Shown: positions 9,129 through 17,689 of the stretch, one piece after another | Layout: each line of letters opens with the position of its first letter | How positions within the stretch are numbered: position 1 is the first letter of the stretch | Source: Arcicella rigui | GTDB taxonomy: Bacteria > Bacteroidota > Bacteroidia > Cytophagales > Spirosomataceae | Length of the DNA: 64,000 bases | NCBI RefSeq assembly: GCF_034929435.1 | Contig: NZ_JAYFUM010000021.1 | Location: 77,419 to 141,418 of the forward strand | Direction: 5' to 3' | Program-made: the position numbers and the translations under genes | The notes under the pieces: model-generated | What the model was told of the DNA's origin: nothing | Seen by the model: the letters and a program-made list of their open reading frames with translations, nothing else | The model's database searches: none

Positions 9129-9261
9129 TGTAGTAAATTGGATAGTATTCACATAATGTTTTGATTGCCGATTACATTTGAGAACTTGTGAAAAATAATG
9201 CACCTTTAAATATAAAATAGTAAAGAAAAAATTGTAATTTTCAACTAATGAAAAATATCAA

Positions 9262-10494
9262 ATGAATAAGCGTAAAATTGTAAATGACCCAGTTTATGGA
9301 TTTATCAATATTCCAACAGAACTGATTTTTGATTTGATTGAACATCCCTATTATCAGCGTTTACGAAGAATCAAGCAATTAGGAATGGCCGAATATGTGT
9401 ATCCTGGAGCTTTGCATACTCGGTTTCATCATGCTTTGGGGGCAATGCACCTGATGAATGAAGCTCTCATCACACTCAGGAGTAGAGGTCACGAGATTTC
9501 GAATGAAGAGTTGGAGGCAGCTCAAATTGCGATTTTATTACACGATGTCGGACACGGCCCATTTTCTCATGTCTTAGAGTCAATCATACTCAACCAAGTC
9601 CCGCATGAGCATATTTCATTTTTGATGATGGAAGAACTCAATAAAGAATTGGGGGGAGCTTTGACTTTGGCTATCGAAATGTTTACAGGTAAGTACGAGC
9701 GAAAGTTTTTTACGCAACTTATTTCGAGCCAATTGGATGTTGATAGAATGGACTATTTGAACCGAGATAGTTTTTTTACAGGAGTTCGAGAAGGCTTTAT
9801 CGGTGCTGATAGAATTTTGAAAATGCTCGATATTGTGGACAACCAATTGGTAGTAGAACAAAAAGGAATTTACTCTATCGAAAATTTCCTGACAGCACGC
9901 AGACTGATGTACTGGCAAGTGTATTTGCACAAAACATCTATCTGTGCTGAAACCATGTTAATTCAGATTATCAGAAGAGCCAGAGAACTAATCAGAGCAG
10001 GCGAAACAGTATTTGCCACACCTGCATTTAAGCTTTTTTTAGAAAATGATGTAAGCCTTGATGATTTCATGGGAGACATAAAATACTTAAAAGCTTTTGC
10101 CGAAATGGACGATTATGATATTTGGGCTTGCGTAAAAATTTGGGCAAAACATCCTGATAAATTACTCTCGAATATTAGTAATATGTTGTTGGAAAGAAAA
10201 TTGTATAAAATAATTATCCAAGACACTCCATTTGAATCATCTTTTCTTGAAAAAATTCAAATTGATTTATTAGCCCAATCAGGAGTTGAAAAAGAAGATT
10301 TGTCATATTTGATGATACAGGGAAACACATCAAATGCAGCCTATCTATCTGGAAAACAAAACATTAACATCCTAACAAAAGACAAAAGAGTATTGGATAT
10401 TGCTGAGGCTTCAGATTTACCAACGATAAAGGCATTGAGCAACATCGTCAAAAAATATTATATATGTTGGGCAAAGAATGTATATTTGCGGTAA
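9262..10494 (+). CDS. HD-domain phosphohydrolase (dNTPase/SAMHD1-like)
   Basis: A 410-residue HD-superfamily enzyme. Metal ligands are visible in order: RFHHALG, LLHDVGHGPFSH (the HD pair) and SSQLDVDRMDYLNRDSF (distal Asp). The N-terminal NDPVYGFINIP and HPYYQRLRRIKQLG match the bacterial dGTPase-like/YwfO type family, which hydrolyses (d)NTPs. It starts at an ATG preceded by an A-rich leader. It is followed 54 bases later by lpxD in the same direction, an arrangement I know from other Bacteroidota, so it may share the lpx transcript. Confidence 0.85.
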   Translation: MNKRKIVNDPVYGFINIPTELIFDLIEHPYYQRLRRIKQLGMAEYVYPGALHTRFHHALGAMHLMNEALITLRSRGHEISNEELEAAQIAILLHDVGHGPFSHVLESIILNQVPHEHISFLMMEELNKELGGALTLAIEMFTGKYERKFFTQLISSQLDVDRMDYLNRDSFFTGVREGFIGADRILKMLDIVDNQLVVEQKGIYSIENFLTARRLMYWQVYLHKTSICAETMLIQIIRRARELIRAGETVFATPAFKLFLENDVSLDDFMGDIKYLKAFAEMDDYDIWACVKIWAKHPDKLLSNISNMLLERKLYKIIIQDTPFESSFLEKIQIDLLAQSGVEKEDLSYLMIQGNTSNAAYLSGKQNINILTKDKRVLDIAEASDLPTIKALSNIVKKYYICWAKNVYLR

Positions 10495-10548
10495 AATAAG
10501 TTAGGCGAAACAGTCCAAAAACAACCACCAACGACCACAAACCCACGA

Positions 10549-11583
10549 ATGGAATTTACCGTTGAACAAATTGCTCAGATGCTGAATGGAGAAGTTAGAG
10601 GAGACAAAACCCTGAAAGTAAACCAATTAGCTAAAATAGAAGAAGGAACAGAAGGCTGTATTTCATTCTTGTCTAACCTTAAATATGAGCATTTTTTATA
10701 TACTACAAAAGCATCAGCCGTAATTGTAGATAAAACATTTGAACCAAAAAAAGATAATTATCCAACCTTAATCTTGGTTGATAACGCCTATTCAGCTTTT
10801 ACAACACTCCTCCAAGAGTATCAAAAATTCCTTCAAAATCAAAAAAAAGGGATAGAACAGCCTACTTATATTAGCTCTTCTGCTACTATTGGCGAAGATG
10901 TTTATATAGGAGCTTTCAGCTATATTGCTGATGGTTGCAAAATCGGGAATCATGTAAAAATTTACCCGAATGTATGTATTTTGGATGCAACGGTCATCGG
11001 TGATTATACCACGATTTATCCCGGCGTAAAGATATATTCAAACACCATTATTGGCAGTAATTGTACTATTCACGCAAATGCGGTAATCGGAGCAGATGGC
11101 TTTGGTTTCGCCCCACAAGCTGACGGTACTTATAAAACAATTCCGCAACTGGGGAATGTAATTTTAGAAAACCATGTAAGTATCGGAGCAAATGCTACTA
11201 TTGACCGTGCTACGATGGGTTCGACTGTCATTAGAGAAGGAGTAAAAATTGATAACTTAGTACAAATTGCCCACAATGTTGAAATTGGCAATAATACCGT
11301 AATAGCCGCCCAAACTGGCGTAGCGGGTTCGGCAAAAGTGGGGTCAAATTGTATGATAGGTGGTCAGGTTGGTGTAAATGGACACATCAACGTTCCGAAC
11401 AAAACCATCGTTTTAGGACAATCTGGGGTTACAAAAACTTTCCATAAGGAAGGTTTAATTCTGGCAGGAAAACCAGCAACTGAAAATTTAGACTACTTAA
11501 AAGCACAAGCTCTTCTTCGTAAACTACCAAGTACCGAAAAGCGTCTGAGAGAATTAGAAAATAAGTTTAAAAGCAATGAATAA
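10549..11583 (+). CDS. lpxD: UDP-3-O-(3-hydroxyacyl)glucosamine N-acyltransferase
   Basis: A 344-residue protein, normal for LpxD. It has the N-terminal uridine-binding LpxD domain (about 1-100), then a left-handed beta helix built of hexapeptide repeats (about 105-310) with the catalytic-His region QIAHNVEIG, and a helical C-terminus. It adds the second hydroxyacyl chain to UDP-3-O-acylglucosamine in lipid A synthesis, in the cytoplasm. Its end overlaps the lpxC/fabZ start by 8 bases, showing translational coupling. Confidence 0.95.
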   Translation: MEFTVEQIAQMLNGEVRGDKTLKVNQLAKIEEGTEGCISFLSNLKYEHFLYTTKASAVIVDKTFEPKKDNYPTLILVDNAYSAFTTLLQEYQKFLQNQKKGIEQPTYISSSATIGEDVYIGAFSYIADGCKIGNHVKIYPNVCILDATVIGDYTTIYPGVKIYSNTIIGSNCTIHANAVIGADGFGFAPQADGTYKTIPQLGNVILENHVSIGANATIDRATMGSTVIREGVKIDNLVQIAHNVEIGNNTVIAAQTGVAGSAKVGSNCMIGGQVGVNGHINVPNKTIVLGQSGVTKTFHKEGLILAGKPATENLDYLKAQALLRKLPSTEKRLRELENKFKSNE

Positions 11584-12970
11584 CAAACAGCATACTATCA
11601 AACAATCTGTTACAATGTCGGGCGTAGGTTTGCATACTGGCGTTGTTGCCAATATGACGTTTTTACCTGCTCCACCTAACCACGGGTACAAATTTCAGCG
11701 TGTAGATTTACCAAATCAGCCTATCGCTGATGCCGACGTAGATCACGTTGTAGATGTATCCAGAGGTACTACTATCGAACACAATGGTGCAAGAATCAAT
11801 ACCGTAGAACACGTATTGGCGGCAATGGTAGGTTGTCAGATTGACAATGTTTTGATACAATTGGATGGACCAGAACCACCCATTATGGACGGTAGTTCAA
11901 TCAAGTTTGTTGAGGCGATTCTTGAAGTAGGTTTAGAAGAACAAGATGCTCATCGTAAATTCTTTGAAATTCCATCTGAAATCAGATATAAAGATGCTGA
12001 AAGAGGGGTTGAATTAGCGGCTTTACCTTTGAATGATTATCGCCTAACGGCGATGGTTGACTATAATTCAAAGTTTTTGACAAGCCAGCACGCTAATCTA
12101 ACTTCGATGAGTCAATTCAATGAAAGCTTTGCTAAATGCCGTACTTTCTGTTTTGTTCATGAATTAGAAGCACTTTATAAAGCTGATTTGATTAAAGGTG
12201 GCGATTTATCGAATGCAATCGTGATTGCTGACCGTGATTATTCAGAAGAAGAATTGAACCACTTAGCTATGGTTTTAGGAAAACCAAAAGTAAGTGTTTC
12301 AAAAGAAAAAGGTATCTTGAATAATTTAGAATTATATTATAATAATGAAATGGCTCGCCATAAATTATTAGATATGATTGGAGATTTAGCCTTGGTTGGT
12401 CGCCCAATTAAAGCTCAGATTTTGGCAGCTCGTCCGGGTCATGCGGCAAACGTTGAGTTGGCGAAGAAAATCAAAAAATTGATGTTGGAAACTGAGAAAA
12501 ACAAAGTACCTCAGTACGATCCAAAACAACCTCCTATTTTTACTTTCGACCGTATCTATCAATTGTTACCTCACCGTTATCCTTTCCAAATGGTTGATAA
12601 AATCATTTATTTAGATGACCAAAGCGTAGTAGGTATCAAAAACGTTACGATGAACGAAAATTACTTTATGGGGCATTTTCCAAACAACCCCGTAATGCCA
12701 GGCGTAATGCAAGTAGAAGCGATGGCTCAAACAGGCGGAATTTTAGTACTTAGCTCTGTGCCAGACCCAGAAAACTATTGGCCATATTTAGTAGGTATCG
12801 AAAATTGTAGATTCAGAAAAAGCGTTGTTCCAGGCGATACAGTAGTCTTTAAATGTGACTTATTAGCTCCCATCCGTAGAGGAATTGCAAAAATGCACGG
12901 AGTAGCTTACGTTGGCGGACAAGTAGTATGCGAAGCTGATATGACAGCAAGTTTGGTAAGAAAGAGTTAA
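11576..12970 (+). CDS. lpxC/fabZ: Fused UDP-3-O-acyl-GlcNAc deacetylase / 3-hydroxyacyl-ACP dehydratase
   Basis: A 464-residue fusion. The LpxC part (about 1-305) shows SGVGLHTG, NTVEHVLAAM and HKLLDMIGDLALVG, holding the zinc histidines and aspartate. The FabZ part (about 318-464) shows LPHRYPFQMVDKI, GHFPNNPVMPGVMQVEAMAQ and RFRKSVVPGD of the hot-dog dehydratase. It commits UDP-GlcNAc to lipid A and dehydrates hydroxyacyl-ACP, the same precursor pool. This fusion is a known bacteroidotal feature, not a novelty. It overlaps lpxD by 8 bases and is followed 108 bases later by lpxA. Confidence 0.96.
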   Translation: MNNKQHTIKQSVTMSGVGLHTGVVANMTFLPAPPNHGYKFQRVDLPNQPIADADVDHVVDVSRGTTIEHNGARINTVEHVLAAMVGCQIDNVLIQLDGPEPPIMDGSSIKFVEAILEVGLEEQDAHRKFFEIPSEIRYKDAERGVELAALPLNDYRLTAMVDYNSKFLTSQHANLTSMSQFNESFAKCRTFCFVHELEALYKADLIKGGDLSNAIVIADRDYSEEELNHLAMVLGKPKVSVSKEKGILNNLELYYNNEMARHKLLDMIGDLALVGRPIKAQILAARPGHAANVELAKKIKKLMLETEKNKVPQYDPKQPPIFTFDRIYQLLPHRYPFQMVDKIIYLDDQSVVGIKNVTMNENYFMGHFPNNPVMPGVMQVEAMAQTGGILVLSSVPDPENYWPYLVGIENCRFRKSVVPGDTVVFKCDLLAPIRRGIAKMHGVAYVGGQVVCEADMTASLVRKS

Positions 12971-12976
12971 TTATCA

Positions 12977-13055
12977 CGAATAATTATTATTGTTAGCATC
13001 AAAGAAAACATTTCTGTATTTTCGATAAAATATGATAATACATAATAATTATTCG
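12977..13055. repeat. Inverted repeat inside the lpx operon
   Basis: A perfect 14-bp inverted repeat (12977-12990 and 13042-13055) separated by about 51 bases, filling most of the lpxC/fabZ to lpxA gap. It has no T-tail, so it is not a standard terminator; it could be an RNA processing or stabilising hairpin. Confidence 0.6.
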
Positions 13056-13078
13056 TTGTTATCTATTCATAAATTAAT

Positions 13079-13855
13079 ATGACACAACCTTTAGCATACA
13101 TACATCCCGAGGCCAAAATCGGTCAAAATGTGGTCGTTGACCCTTTTACCGTGATACATCACAATGTCGAAATTGGTGAAGGAAGTTGGATTGGCTCAAA
13201 CGTAACAATTTTTCCCGGTGCAAGAATTGGTAAAAATTGTAGAATTTTTCCGGGTGCTGTAATTTCAGCAATTCCGCAAGATTTGAAATTTCAAGGAGAA
13301 GAAACCTTGGCAATTGTTGGCGATAACACTACCATTCGTGAATGTGTAACGCTGAACAGAGGTACTGTTGATAAATATAAAACTGAAGTCGGTAAAAACT
13401 GCTTAATTATGGCTTATTGCCATATCGCTCACGACTGTATCATCGGAAACAATGTTATCATTGCTAATAATGTACAAATGGCTGGCCATGTTGAAGTAGG
13501 CGACAATGCCCGATTCGGCGGTACAGCAGCAGTACACCAATTTGTAAAAATTGGTAAGCATGTAATGATTGCAGGTGGTGCTTTGGTTAGAAAAGACGTT
13601 CCTCCTTATACAAAGTCGGCTCGTGAGCCACTTAGTTATGTGGGCGTAAATTCTGTTGGACTAAAAAGAAGTGGTTTCTCTGACGAACAAATTGCAAATA
13701 TTCAAGAAGCATACAGATATGTTTATTTAAAAAACTTAAATACATCTGATGCCCTTAACCAAATTGAAACAAACCTTCCAGCTTCTGAAGAGCGTGATGA
13801 AATCTTAAACTTCATCAAGAACTCTGAAAGAGGTATCATGAAAGGTCTATCGTAA
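13079..13855 (+). CDS. lpxA: UDP-N-acetylglucosamine O-acyltransferase
   Basis: A 258-residue protein, typical length. The N-terminal two thirds are hexapeptide-repeat left-handed beta helix (IHPEAKIGQNVVVDPF onward), with the catalytic histidine region MAYCHIAHDC and QFVKIGKHVMIAGGALV, then a helical C-terminal domain. It performs the first acylation of UDP-GlcNAc in lipid A synthesis. It completes the lpxD-lpxC/fabZ-lpxA set; lpxB is not in the window. Confidence 0.95.
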   Translation: MTQPLAYIHPEAKIGQNVVVDPFTVIHHNVEIGEGSWIGSNVTIFPGARIGKNCRIFPGAVISAIPQDLKFQGEETLAIVGDNTTIRECVTLNRGTVDKYKTEVGKNCLIMAYCHIAHDCIIGNNVIIANNVQMAGHVEVGDNARFGGTAAVHQFVKIGKHVMIAGGALVRKDVPPYTKSAREPLSYVGVNSVGLKRSGFSDEQIANIQEAYRYVYLKNLNTSDALNQIETNLPASEERDEILNFIKNSERGIMKGLS

Positions 13856-13866
13856 AACATTAAATT

Positions 13867-13899
13867 GTTGAGTATTAAGTTAAAATCTTAATACTCAAC
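13867..13899. repeat. Hairpin between lpxA and the ABC ATPase gene
   Basis: A perfect 13-bp stem (13867-13879 with 13887-13899) and a 7-base loop. No T-run follows, so termination is doubtful. It ends 19 bases before the next start codon. Confidence 0.6.
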
Positions 13900-13918
13900 A
13901 TCAATTGAAGAATCTATT

Positions 13919-14539
13919 TTGGAAATTGTAGCACAAAACCTCGGTAAAAAATTTAGAAATGAATGGATTTTCAGAAACTTCTCTCAGAATTTTCATGCTG
14001 GAGAATCCTACACTTTTACTGGAGCAAACGGTAGTGGAAAATCTACACTGCTACAAGTACTTTCTGGATTTATGCCACATTCAGAAGGAAATCTCACTTA
14101 TCAAACCAATCATCAAAGTATAGAAATTGATAACTTCTACAAACATATTACCATTGCAGCTCCTTACTTAGAACTCATCGAAGACTTTACGCTTGCTGAA
14201 TTACTGCAATTTCATCTCAAATTCAAGCCTTTCAAAAATCAACTCTCAGTACAGGATTTCATTGAATTTATAGAATTACCACAAGCAAAAAATAAAGAAA
14301 TTAAGTTTTTCTCTTCTGGAATGAAACAAAGAGTAAAACTTGGACTTGCTTTTTTGTCGGACTGCGAAATATTAATGTTAGACGAACCAACGTCGAATCT
14401 TGATGCTACTGCTACCAATTGGTACTTAGAAAACGTTCAAAAGCATTCAGTAAATCGTATGTTGTTTATTTGCTCAAATCAACCTTCTGAATATGAATTT
14501 TGTAAAAACATTTTCAATATTCATGATTTCAAACCCTAA
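13919..14539 (+). CDS. Lone ABC transporter ATP-binding protein
   Basis: A 206-residue ABC ATPase with Walker A GANGSGKST (about 36-44), signature FSSGMKQRVKLGLAF, Walker B ILMLDEPTSNLD and a D-loop. The start is TTG at 13919, preceded by GAAGAA at 13907-13912; no upstream ATG is in frame and the first internal Met is too late. No permease gene is next to it. By length and sequence it fits small ABC-2-type export ATPases such as CcmA-like proteins, so a cytochrome c biogenesis role is possible but not shown. It lies 63 bases after lpxA. Confidence 0.8.
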   Translation: MEIVAQNLGKKFRNEWIFRNFSQNFHAGESYTFTGANGSGKSTLLQVLSGFMPHSEGNLTYQTNHQSIEIDNFYKHITIAAPYLELIEDFTLAELLQFHLKFKPFKNQLSVQDFIEFIELPQAKNKEIKFFSSGMKQRVKLGLAFLSDCEILMLDEPTSNLDATATNWYLENVQKHSVNRMLFICSNQPSEYEFCKNIFNIHDFKP

Positions 14540-14650
14540 AAGCAGAAGTATTGATAAATATTTCTACCCAAGCGTATCCACAGATAAAAAAAAATTGTAC
14601 TTTCACCTACACAAGCCTTTCTATTTCCTCAAGATTTATTTTCAAAAACC

Positions 14651-15040
14651 ATGTTGAACATTAATAAAATTCATCACATCGCTATCATTTGTGCTGATTA
14701 CGCAGTTTCTAAAAAATTCTATACAGAAATTTTAGGCTTCAAAATCGAAAATGAAGTATTCAGAGCCGAACGAAATTCTTATAAATTAGATTTATCCGTG
14801 AACGGACATTACCAAATTGAACTATTCTCATTTCCAAATCCTCCCTCTCGCCCTTCTCGCCCAGAAGCTTGCGGACTAAGACATTTGGCTTTTGAAGTAA
14901 ACGACATCCAACAAACTCATCAATACTTGTCAGAAGCAAAGGTTGACTGTGAAGCCATCAGAATTGATGAATTTACAGATAAAAAATTCTTTTTCATTAG
15001 CGACCCCGACGACCTCCCGATAGAATTTTATGAAAAATAA
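14651..15040 (+). CDS. gloA2: VOC-family glyoxalase-I-like metalloprotein (SMU1112c/YaeR type)
   Basis: A 129-residue single VOC domain with paired beta-alpha-beta-beta-beta modules: NKIHHIAIICADYAVSKKFY first, and GLRHLAFEVNDI then IEFYE second. The first His, the Glu of IELF, the second His of RHLAF and the final Glu of IEFYE are the metal ligands expected for this fold. The motif FPNPPSRPSRPEACGLRH is characteristic of the SMU1112c/YaeR group. The substrate is unknown. It is a single gene with a 111-base leader. Confidence 0.85.
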   Translation: MLNINKIHHIAIICADYAVSKKFYTEILGFKIENEVFRAERNSYKLDLSVNGHYQIELFSFPNPPSRPSRPEACGLRHLAFEVNDIQQTHQYLSEAKVDCEAIRIDEFTDKKFFFISDPDDLPIEFYEK

Positions 15041-15157
15041 GTAAGTGGGCAGCATGAGCTTAAACTCTTATGAAATAACGGTAAAACGTAATCCTTAGAT
15101 TGACATTCAGCACTCCTACTTAACAGCCCAAACAACTCAAAAATTGATACTTATACT

Positions 15158-15937
15158 ATGAAAAAGCTCATTTATCTATTCGCTTTTATTATTGCAATTA
15201 GCACAAATTCCCTGCAAGCCAAAACTTTCTTTAGTGATACTTTAAAATACAAGTACCAAACTTTTGAAAAACACAGTAAAAATTGTGTGAAAATAGATTC
15301 TATATGTGCCGTTTTCAAAGTGAAGTATCCTGTTTTTGAAAACGCCGAATTCAATGCTACAATCCAAAAAGAAATGCTCAAAATCTTTCAAGAAAACAAT
15401 CAGGATGTTCAAAAACTGAAAAGTTTGGAGGAAGCGTCAAAAGTATTTTTGGGCGAATACGACCAAGGTATCAATGAACAATTGAAAGATGGGACAGAGT
15501 TAAATCCAATCCCGTGGACAATGGAAACTACCACGCAAGTAGCCAAGCAAAAAGGAAAATACATTATGATTTCTATTTTCACGGATTGGTTTACTGGTGG
15601 AGCTCATCCAGTGGGTATGAACTATAATTTAGCATACGAGGCTCAAACTTTGAAAAGAATAGCACTGAAAGATATTTTCAAACAAGGCTACGAACCACGC
15701 CTTTTGAAAATGGCTGAAACGATTTTTAGAAAGCAAGAAAGCCTAAAATTATCGGATAAATTAGATGAAAGTAATGGTTACTTTTTCGAGAATGGGAAGT
15801 TCAAATTAAATGACAATTTCATTATTACAGATAAAAGTATTGATTTCTTTTATAATGTTTATGAAATTAAACCTTATGCAGCTGGGCCTACTCTTTTATC
15901 TATTCCATTGAGTCTGATTAAACCCTTATTAAAATAA
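15158..15937 (+). CDS. Exported DUF3298/RsiV-like protein
   Basis: A 259-residue protein with a signal peptide (about 1-21). The pattern follows DUF4163/DUF3298 (RsiV-like) proteins: a first domain ending near FLGEY, then FTGGAHPVGMNYNLAYEAQT, LKDIFKQGYE, and the C-terminal FFYNVYEIKPYAAGPTLLSIPLSLI. In RsiV this C-terminal domain binds lysozyme, but most family members are uncharacterised. No anti-sigma N-terminal helix is present, so it is a free periplasmic version. A hairpin follows the stop. Confidence 0.75.
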   Translation: MKKLIYLFAFIIAISTNSLQAKTFFSDTLKYKYQTFEKHSKNCVKIDSICAVFKVKYPVFENAEFNATIQKEMLKIFQENNQDVQKLKSLEEASKVFLGEYDQGINEQLKDGTELNPIPWTMETTTQVAKQKGKYIMISIFTDWFTGGAHPVGMNYNLAYEAQTLKRIALKDIFKQGYEPRLLKMAETIFRKQESLKLSDKLDESNGYFFENGKFKLNDNFIITDKSIDFFYNVYEIKPYAAGPTLLSIPLSLIKPLLK

Positions 15938-15966
15938 AATGGTGCTATTCCGCCATAGCACCATTT
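15937..15966 (+). terminator. Hairpin, probable terminator
   Basis: A perfect 12-bp stem (15937-15948 with 15955-15966) that overlaps the last base of the stop codon. The T-tail is short, so termination may be weak. Confidence 0.55.
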
Positions 15967-16341
15967 CGATAAAGGGGTAGAGGTAAGATGTAAAGAAAAA
16001 ACTATTAATTTGCCAGTGGAGATGCTAAATAGGTGATGTATCTTTGAAATCTTAACATTTAAGATTTATGATATTCATCTTTTAATTTTTGTGGGTTAGC
16101 GTTGAAATAGATTTTTATCTGTTGACTTTTGAATGAAGTTTGTACTTTATTTCCATAACATCAAACAATAAATATAAACCTAAAGCAAAAAGACTAATTA
16201 CTAAGATTAAAATGAAAATTGCCATTTCTTTTGTTTTTTACAATGCAAAATACGACAGTATTTTCCACATATTTTAGCGTAGAAATACCTGTTTTTTCGT
16301 AAATTTTGAAAAAATATCCTTATTATTTTAAATTATTAGAG
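15967..16341. other. Intergenic stretch with one possible small gene
   Basis: Apart from a possible minus-strand 36-codon membrane peptide gene (16115-16225), I see only AT-rich sequence and no clear promoter or repeat. The frame opened by a TTG at 16306 is most likely leader of the CsaA gene. Confidence 0.4.
16115..16225 (-). CDS. Possible 36-residue single-span membrane peptide
   Basis: An ATG at 16225 on the minus strand opens a 36-codon frame ending in TAA at 16115. The product begins MAIFILILVISLFALGLYLL, one hydrophobic helix, and ends in a charged, basic tail (EIKYKLHSKVNR). This is the classic layout of small membrane proteins. An AAAAGAA stretch lies just before the ATG. There is no known family match I can name. 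Frames this short arise by chance in AT-rich DNA, so confidence is modest. Confidence 0.35.
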   Translation of the reverse strand: MAIFILILVISLFALGLYLLFDVMEIKYKLHSKVNR

Positions 16342-16680
16342 ATGGAAACAATTTCTTGGCAAGATTTTGAAAAAGTAAAATTACAAGCGGGTACAATTAT
16401 AGATGTGCAGGACTTTCCGAAAGCAAAAAAACCTGCTTATCAATTAAAAATTGATTTAGGCGAAGAAATTGGCATTAAACAGTCTTCGGCACAGCTTACG
16501 AAACTATATTCAAAAGAAGATTTATTGGGCAGACAAGTAATTTGTGTAACGAATTTTCCTCCTCGTCAAATCGCTAATTTTTTTTCTGAAGTTTTAGTGA
16601 CAGGTTTTATTTTGGAAGATGGCGAAGTAGTTTTAGCGGCTCTCGAACGCCCCGTTCCAAATGGAAGTAGATTAGCCTAA
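16342..16680 (+). CDS. csaA: CsaA-type tRNA-binding-domain protein
   Basis: A 112-residue OB-fold protein of the CsaA/EMAP-II-like tRNA-binding family: TISWQDFEKVKLQAGTI, KAKKPAYQLKIDLG, IKQSSAQLT, and the C-terminal LVTGFILEDGEVVLAALERPVPNGSRLA. I chose the ATG at 16342, since it gives the family's usual length of about 110 residues; an upstream TTG at 16306 would add 12 unrelated residues. CsaA proteins bind tRNA and show export-chaperone activity. Confidence 0.9.
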   Translation: METISWQDFEKVKLQAGTIIDVQDFPKAKKPAYQLKIDLGEEIGIKQSSAQLTKLYSKEDLLGRQVICVTNFPPRQIANFFSEVLVTGFILEDGEVVLAALERPVPNGSRLA

Positions 16681-16767
16681 ACAATTCATAATATTTTTAT
16701 GTTTGTGTAAATAAAGATTGATTCCTTTTGTAAATTGCAGAGTATTTAACCTCAACGCATCAAGAAC

Positions 16768-17088
16768 ATGAAAAAGCTTTTCGTCCTCTTTTTTTCAGTA
16801 CTTATATTGATAACCTCATCAGGTTTTGGTCTGATTGGCTCATCTACGATTGTTCCTACGCAACTTCACCAAAAGGCCTCAAAGTCAGAGTCTGACAAAA
16901 TGAAGAAAAATCAAAACGCAAATATCCAAGAAAAGAAAAATACCGAAAAAAATCAGCAAAATCAGGTAGCTCAATCACTGATACAATGGATTGCTGATGG
17001 CATAAAAAGTACTTTGGCTTCGATGGCTGAAGTTTTATCAAATGTTGGAAAAACGATTTTAACAAGTATCCTACACTTGTTTCATTGA
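16768..17088 (+). CDS. Small exported protein of unknown function
   Basis: A 106-residue protein with an N-terminal hydrophobic signal (about 1-24). A low-complexity Lys/Asn/Gln/Glu stretch (about 40-68) follows, then an amphipathic to hydrophobic helix at the C-terminus (SLIQWIADGIKSTLASMAEV and on). I recognise no family. The C-terminal helix might associate with the membrane. The SRPBCC gene begins 47 bases after its stop and may be cotranscribed. Confidence 0.5.
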   Translation: MKKLFVLFFSVLILITSSGFGLIGSSTIVPTQLHQKASKSESDKMKKNQNANIQEKKNTEKNQQNQVAQSLIQWIADGIKSTLASMAEVLSNVGKTILTSILHLFH

Positions 17089-17135
17089 TTTTGCTCCCAG
17101 AACCTTCTGAAAAAAGCTTTGTAGCTTTTATATTC

Positions 17136-17570
17136 ATGAAAATATTGATTACTACCAAAGTAAATCAGAGCCTTCCCAAAGTATGGGAAGGCTTTAATTT
17201 GGAATTATTTAAGGTACTCTCCCCTCCTTTCCCACCTGTTGAAATCAAAGAATTTGGAGGCTGTATGAAAGGCGATAAAGTACATCTCAGACTAAATTTC
17301 ATACTTTTCAAGCAAGATTGGATTTCGGACATTATCGAACAAGAAAGTAGTGAAAACACTATTTATTTTATCGACAAAGGCACTACTTTACCTTTTTTTC
17401 TAAAATTATGGCATCATAAACATTGTTTGATTCGTAGTGAAAACGGAACGATAATTCAAGATGATATAGATTTCAAAACGCCCTTTATTCTAACTGACTT
17501 TTTGATGTATCCATTGATGTATCTTCAATTTTTATATAGAAAACCCATTTACAAACGTATTTTTCAATAA
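17136..17570 (+). CDS. SRPBCC-family ligand-binding protein
   Basis: A 144-residue protein with the START/Bet v1-like (SRPBCC) pattern: N-terminal strand MKILITTKVNQSLPKVWEGF, the middle FGGCMKGDKVHLRL strand, FIDKGTTLPFFLKLWHHKH, and a long C-terminal helix ending YRKPIYKRIF. I start at the ATG at 17136; a TTG at 17085 adds an unlikely extension overlapping the previous gene. These proteins bind lipophilic ligands; which one is unknown. A terminator follows at once. Confidence 0.7.
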   Translation: MKILITTKVNQSLPKVWEGFNLELFKVLSPPFPPVEIKEFGGCMKGDKVHLRLNFILFKQDWISDIIEQESSENTIYFIDKGTTLPFFLKLWHHKHCLIRSENGTIIQDDIDFKTPFILTDFLMYPLMYLQFLYRKPIYKRIFQ

Positions 17571-17573
17571 AGC

Positions 17574-17608
17574 AAAAACCGCTCTCATTTGCAAAGAGCG
17601 GTTTTTTT
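17574..17608 (+). terminator. Intrinsic terminator
   Basis: An 11- to 12-bp stem around CCGCTCT/AGAGCGG with a nine-base loop and seven T residues, just after the SRPBCC gene. Confidence 0.85.
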
Positions 17609-17689
17609 GTGTTAATTCGTTTTAGAAAAACCCATTTAAAGAGATAGAATTGTATTTCTATACATTCCAGACTAATCAAACAAACTAAA

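Noticed and set aside
11576..12970. LpxC-FabZ fusion as a novel bifunctional enzyme
   Set aside because: The fusion is well known across Bacteroidota.
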